Below, in pieces: positions 50,583 through 58,430 of a stretch of DNA of 64,000 nucleotides. Position numbers and translations under genes: made by a program. Below the pieces are notes generated by a model. That model saw nothing but the letters and a program-made list of their open reading frames with translations, ran no database searches and had not been told where the DNA came from. Positions within the stretch are counted from its first letter, which is position 1. Each line of letters opens with the position of its first letter. The DNA lies in assembly GCA_035530615.1 (NCBI GenBank), contig DATKUL010000003.1, forward strand, positions 186,001-250,000, given 5' to 3'. This stretch comes from Candidatus Paceibacterota bacterium (lineage in GTDB: Bacteria; Actinomycetota; Actinomycetes; Nanopelagicales; Nanopelagicaceae).

Positions 50583-51130
50583 TGAAAGGGATTTGGCGCT
50601 TATCCCTTGTCGGGGTCGTGGCCGCACTATTCCTATCTGGTTGCGCCGGTAGAAGTTCTTCAACCGGATCACGAAGTTTTATTGCAGGCAACGGCGCTGT
50701 TACTACTGTCGATGTCAAAGATCGAATCTCCGCTCCGAAAATTGAAGGAAAGACTCTGGATGGCGCCTATTACCGGCTCGAAAAGGGGCGTGTTGGAGTC
50801 CTTAATGTCTGGGCTTCATGGTGTGCACCGTGCCGTGCGGAAGCACCATCACTTGCTTCCCTCTCCGAAACTTTCCCTGAGGTGAGTTTCGTTGGCGTCC
50901 TGACGAGAGACAACCTCTCGACTGCGCGCGCTTTTGTCAGACGGTTCGCGATCCCATACCCAACCCTTGTCGATGACTCGCTTTTACTGGGCTTTCACAA
51001 TTCCCTCATAGCCAATGCAATTCCTACAACCCTAGTGATAGATAAAAATGGCAAAGTTGCGGCGAGAATATCGGGCGAAATCACGATCGCTTCGTTGACC
51101 GATTTGATTGAGCGGGTCTCCAAAGGATGA
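50582..51130 (+). CDS. TlpA/ResA-type thiol-disulfide lipoprotein
   Basis: A 182-residue membrane-anchored thioredoxin-fold protein that reduces apocytochrome c cysteines before heme attachment. It has a lipoprotein signal with LSGC (C21) and active site WASWCAPCRAEAPSL (near 80). The cis-Pro strand is AIPTTLVID. It is in the operon with ccdA, resB and ccsA, overlapping ccdA by 4 bp. Confidence 0.93.
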   Translation: MKGIWRLSLVGVVAALFLSGCAGRSSSTGSRSFIAGNGAVTTVDVKDRISAPKIEGKTLDGAYYRLEKGRVGVLNVWASWCAPCRAEAPSLASLSETFPEVSFVGVLTRDNLSTARAFVRRFAIPYPTLVDDSLLLGFHNSLIANAIPTTLVIDKNGKVAARISGEITIASLTDLIERVSKG

Positions 51131-51852
51131 AAGATCTTTTTGTAAATCAGATATTGGATGGCGCACTATTAGTCGCCTTCCCATTTGCAATGGTTGCCGG
51201 CCTCATCTCTTTTCTTTCGCCGTGCGTGCTTCCACTTGTGCCGGGCTATCTGTCATATGCCGCGGGTATGTCAAAGAGTCGTGGGAGGGTACTGCTCGGT
51301 TCGATTTTGTTTATTTCTGGATTTACCGTTCTCTTTGTCTCCTATGGTGCACTCTTCGGCGGACTGGGTTCGAAGATTCTCAGTCACCAAAGTGGCATCA
51401 CCAGAATTCTCGGTTTCTTCACCATCGCACTTGGCATTATTTTTATGGGAGTTTTCCCGATGATGCCTACATATAGACCAAAAATGTCGACCGTAGGAGG
51501 ACTGGCAGGCGCGCCGGTTCTTGGCTTCTTATTCGGCGTCGGTTGGACACCCTGCATCGGTCCAGCCCTAGCGGCAGTTGAGACGCTGGCCTTTGAGCAG
51601 GCAAGCGCGCTCCGAGGTGCGATCTTGTCGCTGGGTTACTCCATTGGCCTTGGTATCCCATTCATCCTCTCCGGGCTGTATCTGGATAAGTCCGAGAGGC
51701 TGCGACGGTTCATGAGTCGACATGGCAATGTGATTAGCAACGTCGGAGGAGCGTTCTTAATCTTTATTGGATTGTTGCAAGTCTTTGGAGTTTGGAACGA
51801 AGTCATGAATTCTCTTCGTGCGATGATCTCAAATTTTATTCCGGTGGTTTAA
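51127..51852 (+). CDS. ccdA: Cytochrome c biogenesis protein CcdA
   Basis: A 241-residue six-helix membrane protein that passes electrons from cytosolic thioredoxin to ResA/TlpA. The two redox cysteines are in FLSPCVLPLVPGYLSYAAG and GVGWTPCIGPALAAVE. Length fits CcdA and not full DsbD. It overlaps tlpA by ATGA and abuts resB. Confidence 0.95.
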   Translation: MKDLFVNQILDGALLVAFPFAMVAGLISFLSPCVLPLVPGYLSYAAGMSKSRGRVLLGSILFISGFTVLFVSYGALFGGLGSKILSHQSGITRILGFFTIALGIIFMGVFPMMPTYRPKMSTVGGLAGAPVLGFLFGVGWTPCIGPALAAVETLAFEQASALRGAILSLGYSIGLGIPFILSGLYLDKSERLRRFMSRHGNVISNVGGAFLIFIGLLQVFGVWNEVMNSLRAMISNFIPVV

Positions 51853-53328
51853 ATGAGCGATCATACCGATCTTCCCGAATTAGGAATTGTCAGTTTATTT
51901 AGGTTTGCGTGGAGACAACTGACAAGTATGCGCACGGCTTTGATGTTACTCCTCCTATTAGCGGTTGCTTCTGTGCCAGGTTCCTTAGTCCCGCAGAGAA
52001 CACAGAACCCAATGAAAGTTCAGGAATATTTTACAAACGATCCTGCCTTGGCGAAACTGATGGACCGCTTCTCTCTCTTTGACGTTTATGGGTCTCCCTG
52101 GTTTAGTGCTATTTATATTCTGCTTTTCATCTCGCTCATCGGCTGCGTTCTGCCGCGCACGTTCGAGCACCTTCGTGCCGCGCGTGCTCTTCCCCCGCTG
52201 ACCCCGCAGTATTTGGATCGGATGGAGTTCTTTCAATCATGGGATGGAACCGGCACTGAAATCGAGAGTGCAAAAAAGTGGCTGAAAGGAAAGCGATTTC
52301 GCATTCGCGAAGTCGATGGATCCATATCGGCAGAGAAAGGCTATTTGAGAGAGACGGGAAACCTCCTTTTTCACCTAGCGCTTATTCTGATTCTCATTGG
52401 AGTAAGCCTGGGAGCGCTTTTTGGTATGCGCGGAGAGGCAATAGTCAACGTCGGAGAACGATTTACGAATACACCAACAACCTATGACAGTTTGAGTTAT
52501 GGCAAATTATTCGGAGATCGATCGCTCTCTCCCTTTATGTTGAGGATGGACAATTTCGTGGCCAAGTACAACCCGGTTACAAACGCTCCGGAGGATTACA
52601 CCCTCAAGGTCACAGTGACTGCAAAGCCTGGTGCGCCTAAGGTGCAACGGACCATCAAAGTGAATTCTCCCTTGACGCTGGGAAACACCAATGTTTATTT
52701 GCAGGCAAATGGCTACTCGCCCATTGTCACAGTCAGAGATAAGTCAGGTGCCATAGTTCTACAGGGTCCGATTCCTTTCCTTCCGCAGGATGCAAATCTG
52801 TCCTCAATCGGGGCGATCAAAGTTCCAGATTCCACTCCACAACTTGGTTTTGTAGCTTCGTTCTTGCCCACAGCTGCCAGAGACAGGATACGTGGAGGAT
52901 TTTCATCTTTTCCAGAAGCCCTTGATCCGAAACTGCTTCTCTCTGCTTGGAAGGGTGACCTCGGATTAGATCGAGGGATTCCACAATCTGTTTATCGAAT
53001 TGATACTTCGAAAATGGAGAAGATTGGTTTGAAGTCCCTCAACCTTGGTGAAACATTCACATTTGCTGGGGGGAGCATCACTTTTGACGCAATAGTTCCG
53101 TGGGTCAACCTGCAGGTGGTGAGGGATCCCGGGAAGTTGTATGCGCTTCTTGGGGGTATTCTTGCCATCCTTGGTCTGCTTGGATCCCTTTTCACTCGCC
53201 GTCGCCGAATTTGGATTCGTCAGCGTGATGGCGTAGTCGAGGTGGCGGGACTGGCAAAAAATGGCGCCCCAGGTTTAGAGAATGAGATAGTTGCCTTGGT
53301 AGATGTATTGAAGAAGGTGGGCGAATGA
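51853..53328 (+). CDS. resB: Cytochrome c biogenesis protein ResB
   Basis: A 491-residue system II heme-lyase subunit. It has N-terminal helices near 28-47 and 82-100, a third near 172-192, a large extracytoplasmic domain (about 195-430) and a last helix near 432-450. RTALMLLLLLAVASVPGSL and GCVLPRTFEHLRAAR are ResB signatures. It works with CcsA to export heme and attach it to CXXCH sites. It starts at the base after ccdA and overlaps ccsA by 4 bp. Confidence 0.94.
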   Translation: MSDHTDLPELGIVSLFRFAWRQLTSMRTALMLLLLLAVASVPGSLVPQRTQNPMKVQEYFTNDPALAKLMDRFSLFDVYGSPWFSAIYILLFISLIGCVLPRTFEHLRAARALPPLTPQYLDRMEFFQSWDGTGTEIESAKKWLKGKRFRIREVDGSISAEKGYLRETGNLLFHLALILILIGVSLGALFGMRGEAIVNVGERFTNTPTTYDSLSYGKLFGDRSLSPFMLRMDNFVAKYNPVTNAPEDYTLKVTVTAKPGAPKVQRTIKVNSPLTLGNTNVYLQANGYSPIVTVRDKSGAIVLQGPIPFLPQDANLSSIGAIKVPDSTPQLGFVASFLPTAARDRIRGGFSSFPEALDPKLLLSAWKGDLGLDRGIPQSVYRIDTSKMEKIGLKSLNLGETFTFAGGSITFDAIVPWVNLQVVRDPGKLYALLGGILAILGLLGSLFTRRRRIWIRQRDGVVEVAGLAKNGAPGLENEIVALVDVLKKVGE

Positions 53329-54257
53329 CAAATTCATCATGGGCGTTCCTTTCCAATTATTTTGTTTATTCGTCTATGGCAGTTTTCACCTTGGCATTTT
53401 TTACTCACGCATATGAGACCGCCTGGGCTGTCCGCGCACCCCAGGGTGAGGCCACATCCGAAGCGGACGCCTCTTCCGAGAACCTTCTCGTTAAGACTTT
53501 GGATTACAAACGGACGGAAAAAGCCGGGCGAGTTGCGACCGCATTTATGATCTTAGGTTTCCTACTTCTCCTTGTCGGCGTGGCTGCCAGAGGAGTCTCT
53601 GCTGGTCGGGTGCCGTGGGGAAATATGTACGAATTCTCAATTACCGGTGCCCTCGCCTTCTGCGGTGCTTACCTTTTTACACTTCGCAAATATGACCTGC
53701 GCTGGATGGGTCTTTTGGTTGCGATATTTGTATTGCTTACTCTCGGAACCGCCGTCGCGGTCCTTTACCGCCCCAGCGCCCCTTTAGTGCCTGCCCTTAA
53801 GTCCACGTGGTTGGTTATCCACGTCTCCGCAGCGATTATCTCGGGAGGTGTCTTTCTTCTAGCAAACACAATTGCGGCGACCTACCTTTACCTGGATGCG
53901 ATGGAGCAGAAGGGCGAGCGGAAGACCTGGGCGAAGCGGCTCCCTTCCCTCGAAGTCCTCGATCAACTTTCGTACCGCCTGGTTGCCTTTGTTTTCCCAC
54001 TGTGGACCTTTGCCGTAATCGCCGGAGCTATTTGGGCCGAACACGCATGGGGCAGATATTGGGGTTGGGATCCAAAAGAGACCTGGGCTTTTATTACTTG
54101 GGTTGCGTATGCCGCATACCTGCATGCCCGAGTCACCGTAGGTTGGAGAGGACGTAAGGCTGCCTGGCTCTGTCTTTTTGCGGGTTCGACTTTCTTATTT
54201 AATTACGTATACATAAATATTTGGGGTACGGGAAAGCACACGTACTCGGGTCTTTAA
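53325..54257 (+). CDS. ccsA: Cytochrome c biogenesis protein CcsA (ResC/CcsB)
   Basis: A 310-residue polytopic heme handler. The tryptophan-rich WWD-type motif is WGRYWGWDPKETWAFITW, and the external/histidine ligands are in LVIHVSAAIISGG and LHARVTVGWRG. About eight helices. It completes system II together with ResB and the thiol proteins upstream. Confidence 0.95.
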   Translation: MTNSSWAFLSNYFVYSSMAVFTLAFFTHAYETAWAVRAPQGEATSEADASSENLLVKTLDYKRTEKAGRVATAFMILGFLLLLVGVAARGVSAGRVPWGNMYEFSITGALAFCGAYLFTLRKYDLRWMGLLVAIFVLLTLGTAVAVLYRPSAPLVPALKSTWLVIHVSAAIISGGVFLLANTIAATYLYLDAMEQKGERKTWAKRLPSLEVLDQLSYRLVAFVFPLWTFAVIAGAIWAEHAWGRYWGWDPKETWAFITWVAYAAYLHARVTVGWRGRKAAWLCLFAGSTFLFNYVYINIWGTGKHTYSGL

Positions 54258-54284
54258 TTGCCCGACTTTAAGTGATTGAGGTTT

Positions 54285-54536
54285 TTAAAGGTTTCGCAGA
54301 AAATCAGGATTGTCATCCGGTGGAAGGGTTCGGCGGTATCTGCCACCAGAATTTCCCAGCCGACGCGGCCGACCAGCGATCCAATAAGCAATTGCGCCAA
54401 TAAGCCCTACGAAAATAATTATGAGTAGCCATCCCCATTTTGGAAGGTTACGAATTTCCGATGTCTCAGTACCTGCGCAATCAACCAGGGTATAAATGGT
54501 GAAAATAATGGGCAGGATGAACAATAGGAAACGCAT
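54285..54536 (-). CDS. Small PLDc_N-type membrane protein
   Basis: An 83-residue protein with two membrane helices (about 3-20 and 33-53) and a basic tail. TIYTLVDCAGTETSEIRNLPKWGWLLIIIF matches the PLDc_N (phospholipase D/cardiolipin synthase N-terminal) module found as stand-alone genes in Actinobacteria. No catalytic HKD motif. Function unknown. Leaderless: TACACT is 6 nt from the ATG. It sits in the conserved place between ccsA and menA. Confidence 0.82.
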   Translation of the reverse strand: MRFLLFILPIIFTIYTLVDCAGTETSEIRNLPKWGWLLIIIFVGLIGAIAYWIAGRPRRLGNSGGRYRRTLPPDDNPDFLRNL

Positions 54537-54542
54537 ACCGAA

Positions 54543-54548
54543 AGTGTA
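54543..54548 (-). promoter_or_regulatory. -10 element, leaderless PLDc_N gene
   Basis: TACACT on the minus strand, 6 nt before the ATG at 54536. Confidence 0.5.
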
Positions 54549-54556
54549 ACCCTAGA

Positions 54557-55411
54557 TTATGCGAGCCACAGTGCCAGTGCTAACAGCCCCGCAAAAAGTA
54601 GTTGAAGTTCTCCGGTCCTGGCCAAACTGGGGATAAGTGCACTTCCGTGAATCTGTGATTTTACCGAGTGGGCCAGTTGGAAGGTCAGCGGAGCGAGAAT
54701 GAGCGTGAGCAACGCCCAGGGAGTAATGAGCAGTGAGGAAAGATGGGCAAGCAGAAGTAATCCCACAAAAAAATTGCGACTCCCTTGATCTCCTAAACGC
54801 ACCGCTACAGTGCGTTTGCCCGCGGCTTGGTCTTTCTCTCGATCGCGAATGTTATTGATTGCCAGAATTGCACAGGCGAGCGCACCCACAGGAATTGCCG
54901 TTAGAAAACTCTTAAGAGTGATTTCTTCCGTCTGGACAAAATACGAACCCATTGTCGCGACGAGTCCGAAGAAGAGAAAGACGGCAATCTCACCTAGACC
55001 GCTATATCCGTAAGGTTTCTTTCCCCCTGTGTAATACCAAGCTGCAAGGATGGCAGTGGCACCCACTGCTATTAGCCACCACGATGTGAGGATGGCCAGG
55101 ACTAAACCAGCAATCGCACCGACCAAAAAGGAGATGATCGCCGCCGTTTTTACGGAATTGGGGGTTGCCAGACCACTCGCCACGATTCGAATGGGCCCAA
55201 CCCGATCTGAGTCGGTTCCGCGGATTCCATCTGAGTAATCATTGGAGTAGTTGACACCTATTTGAAGAGAGAGACTGACTAAGAGCGCAAGGGCAGCGCG
55301 CGATGCCATCGCCTCACTTCCGGCCAAAGCGGTTGCGACGATAACGGGGGCAAGCGCCGCCGCAAGGGTTCGTGGTCGCGCGCCCTTCACCCAGGTATCA
55401 AGTGTCGTCAA
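54557..55411 (-). CDS. menA: 1,4-dihydroxy-2-naphthoate polyprenyltransferase
   Basis: A 284-residue UbiA-family enzyme that prenylates dihydroxynaphthoate to demethylmenaquinone at the membrane. The first Asp-rich motif is NYSNDYSDGIRGTD and the second is NNIRDREKDQAAGKRT. About eight helices. It starts with TTG overlapping the menE stop (TTGA), so the two are translationally coupled. Confidence 0.94.
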   Translation of the reverse strand: MTTLDTWVKGARPRTLAAALAPVIVATALAGSEAMASRAALALLVSLSLQIGVNYSNDYSDGIRGTDSDRVGPIRIVASGLATPNSVKTAAIISFLVGAIAGLVLAILTSWWLIAVGATAILAAWYYTGGKKPYGYSGLGEIAVFLFFGLVATMGSYFVQTEEITLKSFLTAIPVGALACAILAINNIRDREKDQAAGKRTVAVRLGDQGSRNFFVGLLLLAHLSSLLITPWALLTLILAPLTFQLAHSVKSQIHGSALIPSLARTGELQLLFAGLLALALWLA

Positions 55412-56523
55412 TTTATTAAACCTCTCTGGGCCAGTTGGACAAGTGCGCTTCGATCAATTTTGCCGATACCGATAAGCGGTAACTCCAATAGTCTATGAAA
55501 TCCCTTAGGTTTTCCTACTTCGCCAAAAGTTTGAGCCAGAAGTGAGGAAATCTCTGCATCGGAGATTAATGTATCGGCTGCAATCGCAATATGAAGCGTG
55601 GATCCCCATTCTGGGTCGGGAACTGCGAAGGCGGCTAATTCAACCCCCGCGAAGTGGGCTTTCAGAGTTTCCTCGACCGCGCTTATAGAGACTTTCTCCC
55701 CTCCGCTGACGATGACATCGTCTGCTCTTCCCAAGATTTCTAATCTGCCATTTACATAAGTCCCGCGATCGTGTGTAATGAGCCAACCGTCTTGCAATGA
55801 CTCTTGCCATCCGGGTTCGTCATTGATGTAGGTGCTGGCAAGCGTCGTTCCCTTTATCGCCACGGTACCTTCAATAATCCTCACTTCAACGCCCGATAGT
55901 GGCCTGCCGTTGTATACGCAGCCGCCAGAAGTTTCACTCATGCCATATGTCGTAACAAGGTTGATGCCGGCTGCTTTGGCGCGCGTCGCAAGTGCAGGAG
56001 CGAGGGCAGCACCACCCACGAGAACTGCTCTGCACGTCTTCAGATGTTCCAAGAGCTCAGTTTCTCCATTTAAGGCACGAAAAAGTTGAGTCGGCACGAT
56101 TGCGGTGAAATCAGTTTTTTTATATCTCTGCTTCTGTCTCCGCTTATGCGATGAATCTCGCAGATCAACGGGCATAGTGCCAAGTTCGAGTGAGCGGACC
56201 AAGACGTTGATGCCCGCAATATGGCTCAGAGGAAGCAGGAGCGACCAGACCTGTCCGAAAGTTGCCCCAAGGAATGCATGAGATGCTCGAGCCGACGAGA
56301 GTAGAGCCGAGGCACTTAGTCCTACCTCCTTGGGCGTCCTTGTCGATCCGGATGTCGCCGTGACAACAGCTACCCCCTCGGGGACGCGGGTAGTTCTGAT
56401 ATCCCCAAAGCCGAGGGCGGGACCTTTTCCGGCTAGTGCCCTTGCCAACTCGACCATCAGAGTGGGTAGGTCGTTGGATGCGGGTATCAGCGGGCGCAGA
56501 GTTCGTTGTGACGAGTTTTCCAT
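55408..56523 (-). CDS. menE: o-Succinylbenzoate-CoA ligase
   Basis: A 371-residue adenylate-forming ligase activating o-succinylbenzoate for MenB. P-loop ATSGSTRTPKEVGLSAS, GMSETSGGCVYNGRPL, and the hinge/C-terminal ILGRADDVIVSGGEKVS and GIGKIDRSAL motifs are present. It is short, as actinobacterial MenE is. The ATG at 56523 is chosen over a GTG at 56529. It is divergent from menB and shares its -10 heptamer. Confidence 0.93.
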   Translation of the reverse strand: MENSSQRTLRPLIPASNDLPTLMVELARALAGKGPALGFGDIRTTRVPEGVAVVTATSGSTRTPKEVGLSASALLSSARASHAFLGATFGQVWSLLLPLSHIAGINVLVRSLELGTMPVDLRDSSHKRRQKQRYKKTDFTAIVPTQLFRALNGETELLEHLKTCRAVLVGGAALAPALATRAKAAGINLVTTYGMSETSGGCVYNGRPLSGVEVRIIEGTVAIKGTTLASTYINDEPGWQESLQDGWLITHDRGTYVNGRLEILGRADDVIVSGGEKVSISAVEETLKAHFAGVELAAFAVPDPEWGSTLHIAIAADTLISDAEISSLLAQTFGEVGKPKGFHRLLELPLIGIGKIDRSALVQLAQRGLIN

Positions 56524-56531
56524 TGCCACCG

Positions 56532-56538
56532 TAGGCTA
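56532..56538. promoter_or_regulatory. Bidirectional -10 heptamer (menE-menA / menB-menC-menD)
   Basis: TAGGCTA: TAGGCT on the plus strand serves menB (leader with AGGAGG at 56555-56560). TAGCCT on the minus strand serves menE, 9 nt from its ATG. Both arms of the menaquinone pathway would be fired from one site. Confidence 0.55.
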
Positions 56539-56564
56539 TCGGTCGTAACCGCGTAGGAGGAAAT

Positions 56565-57443
56565 ATGAGCAAACCGATTAAGCGTGAATTTGGCGGTCGA
56601 TCTATCCCGACATGGGAGGTCGGCCCGGGTGGTGAATCTTTCCTTGATGTCGTCTATGAAATCGCCGAAGGAATGGCGAAGATAACAATCAACCGCCCAC
56701 AGGTGCGTAACGCTTTTCGTCCGCAGACGATTATTGAATTGCAGCAAGCGTTCTCGCTAGCCAGAGATGAAGAGGAAGTTGGCGTCATTATTCTCACGGG
56801 TGCCGGCACGGAAGCATTCTGCTCTGGCGGCGATATCTCCTCTCGCGGAGACGATGGATATTTAGGCGATGATGCGCTCGCAAAGAAGGGGATTGGACGA
56901 CTTAACGTACTTGATCTACAAGTGCAGATTCGTCGCACACCAAAACCGGTTGTGGCGATGGTTGCCGGATGGGCTGTCGGTGGTGGTCATGTTCTCCACG
57001 TCGTCTGTGATCTGACAATCGCCGCTGACAATGCAAAGTTCGGACAGACGGGACCAATGGTTGGCTCATTTGACGGCGGTTATGGTGCAGGACTTCTCGC
57101 CGCACACGTCGGTCAGAAGAAGGCTCGCGAGATCTGGTTCTTAACTCGTGAATATGACGCGCAAGAGGCGCTGGAAATGGGATTGGTTAACACAGTGGTT
57201 CCTCTTGCCGAGCTTGAGGCTGAGACAGTTTCGTGGGCCCGAGAGATGCTTCGGCAATCGCCGCTGGCACTTCGACTATTGAAGGCGAGTTTGAACGCAG
57301 CAGATGACGGATTGGCGGGAGTCCAACAACTTGCAGGAGATGCCACGCTTCTCTTTTACATGACCGAAGAAGGTCAAGAGGGGCGAGACGCGTATAAAGA
57401 GAAGCGCCTTCCTAACTTTGGAAAATTTCCCAGGCGCCCGTAA
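56565..57443 (+). CDS. menB: 1,4-dihydroxy-2-naphthoyl-CoA synthase
   Basis: A 292-residue crotonase-fold enzyme that closes the second ring of menaquinone. The oxyanion-hole strands are [15 protein letters not shown] and [40 protein letters not shown] is a MenB signature and the C-terminal [14 protein letters not shown] is typical. It has a full AGGAGG before the ATG and abuts menC. Confidence 0.96.
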   Translation: MSKPIKREFGGRSIPTWEVGPGGESFLDVVYEIAEGMAKITINRPQVRNAFRPQTIIELQQAFSLARDEEEVGVIILTGAGTEAFCSGGDISSRGDDGYLGDDALAKKGIGRLNVLDLQVQIRRTPKPVVAMVAGWAVGGGHVLHVVCDLTIAADNAKFGQTGPMVGSFDGGYGAGLLAAHVGQKKAREIWFLTREYDAQEALEMGLVNTVVPLAELEAETVSWAREMLRQSPLALRLLKASLNAADDGLAGVQQLAGDATLLFYMTEEGQEGRDAYKEKRLPNFGKFPRRP

Positions 57444-58430
57444 ATGCTTGATTCAATTTTTGAATCCTTACGTGTTGTTTCGGTCCCAACCAAGACTAAT
57501 TTTCGCTCTGTGCAACATCGTGAGTTTGCACTCTTCGAAGGTCCGCAAGGATGGGGAGAATTTTCTCCATTTCTTGAATACGACCCACGTGAGTGCGTTC
57601 CGTGGCTGGTGAGTGGAATTGAAGCAGCCATTGTTGCAGCACCATCGGTGAAGCGAACTGAGATCGATATCAATGCAACTCTGCCTTGCGTCAACGGTCG
57701 AGAGGAAATCGCGAGGATACTCTCCTGGTTTTCTGGCTGCAAAACCGTGAAAATCAAGGTAGGCAATGACCTGCAAGCAGACCTCACCCGTATTGCAACG
57801 GTGCGAGAGATTTTGCCAGAGGCAAGAATTCGCATTGATGTAAACGGTTCGTGGACGCTCACAGAGGCATTACGCGCCCTGCGAGCTATCCATGCTCAGG
57901 GTGATATCGAGTATGTCGAGCAACCTTGTGTGACTGTCGAGGAATTGCGCGCACTCAAAAAAGAGTTGGATGTTCCAGTGCAGATAGCAGGAGATGAGAT
58001 AGTACGAAAATCCCCAAACCCATTGGCTATCGATTTGAATGGCGCTATTGACGTCCTTCTGTTGAAAGTCGCCCCACTAGGCGGGATCAAGCGATCCATG
58101 GAAATTGCAAGTACTCATCATCTTCCGGTTGTCGTGTCCAGCGCACTCGATTCTGCGGTTGGGATTTCCTACGGATTGAAACTTGCCGCCGCACTTGCGC
58201 ATCTCGACTTTGCCTGCGGATTGGGAACGGGACAGTTGCTCGCCGATGACATTGGGGTATTGCCGATTAAGAATGGAAAGATTGAAGTTCAAACGGTTGT
58301 TCCGAGTCCGTCTGCTTTGAGAAAGCACGAAGTATCCTCAGATCGCCTCCACTGGTGGCGTGATCGAATTCGCCAGACGTGGGATGCTGGTGCCTCACAA
58401 TGGGTTGCTTCAGAGGGGTGGCATTGGTGA
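57444..58430 (+). CDS. menC: o-Succinylbenzoate synthase
   Basis: A 328-residue enolase-superfamily dehydratase of the actinobacterial MenC type. KTVKIKVG holds the catalytic KxK, RIDVNGSW the first metal Asp, EYVEQPC the second, AGDEIV the third and LLLKVAPLGGIKRSMEI the second lysine. It starts at the base after the menB stop and overlaps menD by 4 bp. Confidence 0.93.
   Translation: MLDSIFESLRVVSVPTKTNFRSVQHREFALFEGPQGWGEFSPFLEYDPRECVPWLVSGIEAAIVAAPSVKRTEIDINATLPCVNGREEIARILSWFSGCKTVKIKVGNDLQADLTRIATVREILPEARIRIDVNGSWTLTEALRALRAIHAQGDIEYVEQPCVTVEELRALKKELDVPVQIAGDEIVRKSPNPLAIDLNGAIDVLLLKVAPLGGIKRSMEIASTHHLPVVVSSALDSAVGISYGLKLAAALAHLDFACGLGTGQLLADDIGVLPIKNGKIEVQTVVPSPSALRKHEVSSDRLHWWRDRIRQTWDAGASQWVASEGWHW

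Noticed and set aside
57444-58430. Calling this enolase-superfamily gene a second dipeptide epimerase
   Set aside because: It lies between menB and menD with overlaps, the standard place of menC, so o-succinylbenzoate synthase is far more likely.
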